From positions 1 through 48,301 of IMG/VR virus record IMGVR_UViG_3300044646_001030: a stretch of DNA of 48,301 nt; one strand, given 5' to 3'. Below, in pieces: positions 42,280 through 46,208 of this stretch (positions within the stretch are counted from its first letter, which is position 1; each line of letters begins with the position of its first letter). The notes beneath the pieces were generated by a model. That model did no database searches and had not been told where the DNA came from. It saw nothing but the letters and a program-made list of their open reading frames with translations. The stretch comes from a virus. Position numbers and translations under genes: made by a program.

Positions 42280-44059
42280 TTTTTCTGACATTATTGACAT
42301 GCTCGACGGAGAAGAATTCGACGAGAAGCCTGTTGATTTAAGAACTTTTGTTAAAAGCCCACAGTACTTGGGCTTACCAGAGTTGTCAGAATATCAGTAT
42401 ACTCTAATTGAAAAAAGCTCTCAGATTTATAAAGAAGCAACACTGATAAAACTCTTTGGCGAAGAAGAGGGAAAAAGAAAATTTAAGCAGACTGCCAGCG
42501 AAGTTATTGCCCAACTAGGCAAAGGTTCTGGCAAAGATTATTGCTCTACAATTGCAGTATCGTATATAGTTTATCTACTGCTGTGCCTTAAGGACCCAGC
42601 ATCTTATTACGGAAAACCACCTGGAGACTCAATAGATATTATCAATATTGCTATTAACGCTCAACAGGCTAGCAACGTTTTCTTCAAAGGATTTAGAACC
42701 CGCATAGATAAGTCTCCTTGGTTTGTAGGAAAGTATAGCGAAAAAGCATCAGAAATTAAATTTAATAAAAATATTACAGTACACTCTGGTCACTCAGAAA
42801 GAGAAGCCTGGGAAGGATATAACGTAATCGTAGTTATTCTTGACGAAATCTCTGGATTTAGCATTGAAAATACAACTGGTCACGAGCAGGCAAAGACTGG
42901 TAGCGCAATATATGAAATGTATAGAGGATCAGTAGACTCTCGTTTCCCAGACTTCGGTAAGGTAATATTGCTATCTTTTCCTAGATATAAGAATGACTAT
43001 ATTCAACAGAGATATACTGACGTTATAGCTGAAAAAGAAACTGTGGTTAGAACACACCATTTTAAGCTAGATGAGAACCTGCCAGATGGCACACATGGCA
43101 ACGAGTTTGATATTGAGTGGGAAGAAGATCACATTGTTTCCTATAAGTATCCAAAGGTATATGCACTAAAAAGACCTACATGGGAAGTTAATCCTACCAG
43201 AAGTATTGATGACTTTAAAGTTGCATTCTACAGAGATGCGCCAGATGCCCTAGGCAGATTTGCATGCATGCCACCAGAAGCAATTGATGCATTCTTTAAG
43301 TCCAGAGAAAAAATTGAAAAAGCTTTTAACAACATGGCTTTAGCGGTAGATGAATTTGGAAGATTTGAATCTTGGTTTGCAGCAGACCCAGACAAAGAGT
43401 ATTTCATACACGTAGACCTTGCACAAAAGCATGACCATTGTGCTGTTTCTATGGCGCATGTTCAAAGATGGGTTAACGTTAAGGTAACAGATACATACTC
43501 TCAGCCAGCCCCTATTGTTGAAGTAGATGCAGTAAGATATTGGACGCCAACAGCAGACAAGTCGGTAGACTTTACAGAAGTAAAAGATTACATATTGTCT
43601 TTAAGAAGCGCTGGCTTTAATGTTAGACTATGTACCTTCGATAGATGGAACTCTCACGATATGATGCAACAGCTAAAGCAATACGGAATTAATACAGAGA
43701 CTCTTTCTGTTGCTAAAAAGCATTATGACGATATGGCGATGATTGTATCTGAAGACAGATTAACTGGTCCACACATACCCCTTCTTATTGATGAATTACT
43801 ACAATTAAAAATTATGAGAGATAAAGTTGACCACCCAAGAAAGGGATCCAAGGACCTTGCCGACGCTGTCTGCGGATCTATTTATAATTCAATAAGCAGA
43901 ACAAGGCGGACAAATAATGAAGAAGTTACTATACACACCTATGATTCTTTAAAGTGGGATAGAGAAGAAGAGAGTAAGACTATTGTGACTAACATGATAA
44001 GGGCGCCAAGAATGCCACAGCAGTTGTCAGATGCACTAGATGGAATGGAAATAATATGA
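42269..44059 (+). CDS. terL: Terminase large subunit
   Basis: A 596-residue packaging motor. ATPase: Walker A-like QLGKGSGKD (about 81-89) and Walker B VVILDEISGF (about 187-196), with LLSFPRYKND as the coupling region. Nuclease: RNase H-like acids in HVDLAQKHDHCAVS (about 380), CTFDRWNS (about 454) and KDLADAVCGS (about 529). It cuts concatemers and pumps DNA through the portal. The 3' end overlaps the next gene (ATGA). The portal gene does not follow directly; it lies at the left end of the window. Confidence 0.93.
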   Translation: MEFNFSDIIDMLDGEEFDEKPVDLRTFVKSPQYLGLPELSEYQYTLIEKSSQIYKEATLIKLFGEEEGKRKFKQTASEVIAQLGKGSGKDYCSTIAVSYIVYLLLCLKDPASYYGKPPGDSIDIINIAINAQQASNVFFKGFRTRIDKSPWFVGKYSEKASEIKFNKNITVHSGHSEREAWEGYNVIVVILDEISGFSIENTTGHEQAKTGSAIYEMYRGSVDSRFPDFGKVILLSFPRYKNDYIQQRYTDVIAEKETVVRTHHFKLDENLPDGTHGNEFDIEWEEDHIVSYKYPKVYALKRPTWEVNPTRSIDDFKVAFYRDAPDALGRFACMPPEAIDAFFKSREKIEKAFNNMALAVDEFGRFESWFAADPDKEYFIHVDLAQKHDHCAVSMAHVQRWVNVKVTDTYSQPAPIVEVDAVRYWTPTADKSVDFTEVKDYILSLRSAGFNVRLCTFDRWNSHDMMQQLKQYGINTETLSVAKKHYDDMAMIVSEDRLTGPHIPLLIDELLQLKIMRDKVDHPRKGSKDLADAVCGSIYNSISRTRRTNNEEVTIHTYDSLKWDREEESKTIVTNMIRAPRMPQQLSDALDGMEII

Positions 44060-44307
44060 GCATATATCAGGAAAAAGCAAAAGAATGTAAGTGTTGTGGA
44101 AAGCACGTCCCGCTTCCAACCACACTAAAAGAATATAATGGGATTATGGTTTGCCCCACTACATTTTCAAATATTTTAGAATATAAAAGACTTTGGAAAT
44201 CTTATGGTAAAAGGCCAATGGGCAGCGTAAGAAAACATTTTTCTGAATATGTCCAACAAATAGTAGAAACTACTATTGACAAAAATGAGGACGGCAGCTT
44301 ACAATAG
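44056..44307 (+). CDS. Small zinc-finger protein
   Basis: An 83-residue protein coupled to terminase by ATGA. KECKCCGKHVPLP and MVCPTTFSN supply cysteines for one zinc site; the rest is a basic helix (YKRLWKSYGKRPMGSVRKHF). Its place between terminase and tRNA says little about function. HNH-like helpers of terminase are often encoded here, but no HNH motif is visible. Confidence 0.55.
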   Translation: MSIYQEKAKECKCCGKHVPLPTTLKEYNGIMVCPTTFSNILEYKRLWKSYGKRPMGSVRKHFSEYVQQIVETTIDKNEDGSLQ

Positions 44308-44314
44308 ACTACTG

Positions 44315-44388
44315 GCAACAGTAGCTTAGTTGGTTAAAGCCCCGAACTCATAATTCGGTAATCGTAGGTTCAAGTCCTACCTGTTGCA
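44315..44388 (+). tRNA. tRNA with CAT anticodon (elongator Met or Ile2)
   Basis: The complete cloverleaf can be drawn: acceptor GCAACAG/CTGTTGC, D-stem GCTT/AAGC, anticodon stem CCGAA/TTCGG with loop CTCATAA, variable TAATC, T-stem GTAGG/CCTAC with TTCAAGT, discriminator A. It has 74 bases and no encoded CCA. The G1-C72 pair and lack of three G-C pairs in the anticodon stem exclude initiator tRNA. A lysidine-modified Ile2 tRNA reading ATA would suit this AT-rich genome; sequence alone does not decide. Confidence 0.93.
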
Positions 44389-44398
44389 CAAATAGGAG

Positions 44399-44404
44399 TA
44401 TAAT
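44399..44404 (+). promoter_or_regulatory. -10 box 6 bases before the next ATG
   Basis: TATAAT at 44399-44404 stands exactly 6 bases before ATG 44411, as at two other leaderless candidates. No -35 box is seen at the right distance, and the upstream sequence is the tRNA 3' end, so read-through from upstream may also supply transcripts. Confidence 0.45.
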
Positions 44405-44410
44405 TTATTT

Positions 44411-44740
44411 ATGGGAGATGAAATGGACGAGGAAGACATGCAGAACCAGGAACTTCAGCACTATATTGAAATTGGTGCTATTACCATGGAAGGCCTAGAT
44501 GAAAATGGCGAGTTCATATTCGCTATTCAAGAAAAGGCAAAAGAGGTTGCTCCACAACTTTGGGAAGCGCACCATGAGTATGTTGATAAGTCTTTAATGA
44601 GGCTTTATGAACTAGATCTATTGCAGGTCGAGTATGACGAAAATCTTCAGGCAACATTTCATTTATCTGAAGAAGGAAAAATTTTAGCAAAAGAAATGGG
44701 GCTTGTCGACATAGACATGCCTGACGTTCCAAATAACTAG
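44411..44740 (+). CDS. Small acidic winged-helix-like protein
   Basis: A 109-residue acidic protein. Residues 40-95 (EKAKEVAPQLWEAHHEYVDKSL, LYELDLLQVEYDENLQATFHLSEEGKILAKEM) follow the helix-helix-wing pattern of MarR-like or phage winged-helix proteins, including the typical LSEEGK turn. The high acidity makes sequence-specific DNA binding less certain. Probably leaderless. Confidence 0.55.
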   Translation: MGDEMDEEDMQNQELQHYIEIGAITMEGLDENGEFIFAIQEKAKEVAPQLWEAHHEYVDKSLMRLYELDLLQVEYDENLQATFHLSEEGKILAKEMGLVDIDMPDVPNN

Positions 44741-44749
44741 GAGGATACA

Positions 44750-44932
44750 ATGCCTTGGGAAGTAAAAAGAAATGTGGCTGGTTGTACTGGCTACGCAGTA
44801 GTTAAGCAAGACACTGGTGAGCTGGTAGGTTGCCACGCTGGAGAAACAGCGGCTATGGCACAGGTAAGAGCTCTTTATGCGTCTGAAGCAGATGCAGAGA
44901 AGATGAAGGAAAAAAACAAGCCAATTTTTTAA
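44750..44932 (+). CDS. Small protein with GC...GCH motif
   Basis: A 60-residue protein with a strong ribosome site (AGGAGG, 44740-44745). It has VAGCTGYAVVKQDTGELVGCHAGETAAMAQVRALYA: two short strands and a helix. The same module is seen as a free protein or as a domain fused to phage portal or XkdF-type proteins in other phages. A head-associated role is possible. Confidence 0.55.
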   Translation: MPWEVKRNVAGCTGYAVVKQDTGELVGCHAGETAAMAQVRALYASEADAEKMKEKNKPIF

Positions 44933-44937
44933 TTGGC
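44920..44937 (+). repeat. Inverted repeat over the stop codon
   Basis: GCCAATT/AATTGGC with a TTTT loop spans the stop of the small gene. On the + strand the next T-run is 12 bases away, so it is a poor terminator; on the - strand the hairpin runs directly into TTGTTTTTT. It could protect mRNA 3' ends or be a bidirectional signal. Confidence 0.4.
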
Positions 44938-44962
44938 AAACAAATAGTTTTTTTGATATAAT
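44933..44962 (+). promoter_or_regulatory. Promoter of the Hsp20 gene
   Basis: TTGGCA (44933-44938), an 18-base spacer and TGA-TATAAT (TATAAT 44957-44962). The -35 box is part of the inverted repeat at 44920-44937. Confidence 0.65.
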
Positions 44963-44993
44963 ATATATGGGTCGCCACAAGGGGCCCATATAT
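44963..44993 (+). promoter_or_regulatory. Inverted repeat at the Hsp20 transcription start
   Basis: ATATATGGGTC (44963-44973) pairs with GGCCCATATAT (44983-44993), 11 pairs with one G-T, nine-base loop. The left arm starts right behind the -10 box, and the predicted start site (about 44969) falls inside it. It may be a protein-binding dyad or, if transcription starts early, a 5' hairpin. The ribosome site AAAGGAGG lies outside it. Confidence 0.55.
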
Positions 44994-45021
44994 TAATTTA
45001 TTCGCTTAAAGGAGGAATAAA

Positions 45022-45441
45022 ATGGTAACACATTTTACATTGGATCTTTTTAAGGATCCATTTTTTATTGGCTTCAACGATATGTTTGATCGCCTAAACT
45101 CAGTACACACAACAGCATCACATCAATCATATCCACCTTACAATATTGTAAAGGTAGAGGATGACGTATTTCGTGTCGACCTAGCTTTGGCTGGCTTTGA
45201 CAAGAAGGACGTTGATGTATCTGTAGATAACGGAACCCTTGTTATTAAGGGAGAGGTTTCTGTAGAAGATTCTGGTGAGGCAATTCATAAAGGAATTGCT
45301 GCCCGTAAATTCACACGCACATTTGCGCTTGGTGAGTATATGGAAGTCACTTCTGCTGAGTTAAAAAATGGACTTTTGTCTGTTACGGTTGAAAAAATTG
45401 TGCCTGAAGATAAAAAGCCAAAAACAATTAAAATCAAATAA
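45022..45441 (+). CDS. Small heat shock protein, Hsp20 family
   Basis: A 139-residue alpha-crystallin-type chaperone. The core runs from about 40 to 130: YNIVKVEDDVFRVDLALAGF, DVDVSVDNGTLVIKGE, FTRTFALGEYMEVTSAELKNGLLSVTVEK, where the A-x-L-x-N-G-L-L signature is clear. It prevents aggregation of unfolded proteins. Phages of cyanobacteria and other aquatic bacteria often carry one, probably to help assembly of structural proteins. AAAGGAGGAATAA gives a very strong ribosome site. Confidence 0.9.
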   Translation: MVTHFTLDLFKDPFFIGFNDMFDRLNSVHTTASHQSYPPYNIVKVEDDVFRVDLALAGFDKKDVDVSVDNGTLVIKGEVSVEDSGEAIHKGIAARKFTRTFALGEYMEVTSAELKNGLLSVTVEKIVPEDKKPKTIKIK

Positions 45442-45445
45442 ATAG

Positions 45446-45451
45446 TATAAT
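45446..45451 (+). promoter_or_regulatory. -10 box before the structured leader of the nuclease gene
   Basis: TATAAT at 45446-45451, five bases after the Hsp20 stop. No clear -35 box. It stands 104 bases before the ATG of the nuclease gene, the longest leader of the window. Confidence 0.5.
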
Positions 45452-45453
45452 AG

Positions 45454-45551
45454 TAGTCTGCCCCCCGTCACTGGGGAGTCGCAGACTATGCGGGTCGCTA
45501 CCCGTGGATACACCTGAGCATGTGTATAAACTGCTCCTTTAATTTAAGGAG
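45454..45551 (+). ncRNA. Structured 5' leader with four hairpins, last one covers the ribosome site
   Basis: Four successive stems can be drawn. TAGTCTGC (45454-45461) with GCAGACTA (45481-45488), enclosing CCCC/GGGG; CGGGT/ACCCG (45491-45504) with a CGCT loop; ATACAC/GTGTAT (45508-45527); CTCCTT/AAGGAG (45534-45551). The last one pairs the Shine-Dalgarno of the nuclease gene. The arrangement looks like a cis-acting regulatory RNA, though I recognise no known riboswitch class. The predicted start site falls in the left arm of stem 1, so that stem could instead be a DNA dyad. Confidence 0.55.
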
Positions 45552-45555
45552 AATT

Positions 45556-45963
45556 ATGTTTGAATACAGAGTTAAGCAGGTAACAAAAGTGGTAGATGGA
45601 GATACCATTGATGTCGACATTGATTTAGGATTTAGCATATCTTATTCTCAAAGACTAAGACTGGCAGGGATAGATACTCCAGAATCCAGAACTACAGATA
45701 AACTAGAAAAAAGCTTGGGTCTTGAGTCAAAAGAATATCTTAAGACTAAATTGAAAGATGCTAGGGATATAGTCGTTAAGACAGAAAAGCCAGACAGCTC
45801 TGAAAAGTATGGTCGAATACTTGGGTGGATTTATGTTAATGGTGATGCTAAATCACTTAATGAGCAGATGATAGAAGACGGGTATGCGTGGGGATACATG
45901 GGAGAAACAAAAGTCAAAGACTTTTCGGTTCTTGCAGAGAAGAGAAAAAAGAGCGGTAAGTAA
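45556..45963 (+). CDS. Thermonuclease (staphylococcal nuclease-like)
   Basis: A 135-residue SNase-fold enzyme. Active-site residues have the same numbers as in mature S. aureus nuclease: Asp21, Arg35, Asp40, Thr41, Glu43 and Arg87 (RLRLAGIDTPE and EKYGRILG). DGDT stands at 14-17. No signal peptide is present from ATG 45556, so it should act inside the cell, perhaps on host nucleic acid. An in-frame ATG at 45520 adds 12 unlike residues and lies in a hairpin loop, so I reject it. AAGGAG stands 4 bases before the start. Confidence 0.9.
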   Translation: MFEYRVKQVTKVVDGDTIDVDIDLGFSISYSQRLRLAGIDTPESRTTDKLEKSLGLESKEYLKTKLKDARDIVVKTEKPDSSEKYGRILGWIYVNGDAKSLNEQMIEDGYAWGYMGETKVKDFSVLAEKRKKSGK

Positions 45964-46148
45964 TGCCTATATACGAATACAAGTGTGAATGTTCTCCTAA
46001 TAGCATTCGTCCTAAAGAAAGATCAATAAATTCTATAGAGCCTACGTATTTGTGTAGTGATTGTGGTAGAAGATTACAAAGACATTACGGACCATTTGGT
46101 GTACAGTTTAAAGGTAACGGGTTTTATAAAACAGATAATCCTAAATAG
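45963..46148 (+). CDS. FmdB-like zinc-ribbon protein
   Basis: A 61-residue protein coupled to the nuclease by TAATG. MPIYEYKCEC at the N-terminus, CSDCGRRLQRHYG in the middle and VQFKGNGFYKTD at the end are the hallmarks of the FmdB family zinc ribbon. The spacing between the first and second cysteine pair is longer than usual. FmdB-like proteins are predicted regulators; the phage role is unknown. Confidence 0.8.
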   Translation: MPIYEYKCECSPNSIRPKERSINSIEPTYLCSDCGRRLQRHYGPFGVQFKGNGFYKTDNPK

Positions 46149-46153
46149 TTCAG

Positions 46154-46162
46154 TGGTATAAT
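46154..46162 (+). promoter_or_regulatory. Extended -10 promoter of the secreted protein gene
   Basis: TGG-TATAAT (TATAAT 46157-46162), same extended -10 as before the genes at 18994 and 25901. No clear -35 box. Confidence 0.55.
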
Positions 46163-46163
46163 T

Positions 46164-46208
46164 AACTAAGTAAGCAAAGATATTGCATTACTTAGGAGAT
46201 ACTTAGTT
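46164..46208 (+). promoter_or_regulatory. Leader with two mutually exclusive pairings over SD and start codon
   Basis: CTAAGTAA (46166-46173) can pair with TTACTTAG (46188-46195), which includes the first bases of the AGGAGA ribosome site. AACTAAGTA (46164-46172) can instead pair with TACTTAGTT (46200-46208), which contains the TTG start. Both partners carry the direct repeat TACTTAG. The left arm overlaps the predicted transcription start, so a protein-binding site is an alternative. Confidence 0.5.

Noticed and set aside
44315-44388. Initiator tRNA-Met
   Set aside because: It has a G1-C72 pair and no run of three G-C pairs in the anticodon stem.
45520-45555. Upstream ATG as start of the thermonuclease
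   Set aside because: It lies in a hairpin loop, has no ribosome site and adds residues unlike SNase proteins; ATG 45556 has AAGGAG and restores standard nuclease numbering.
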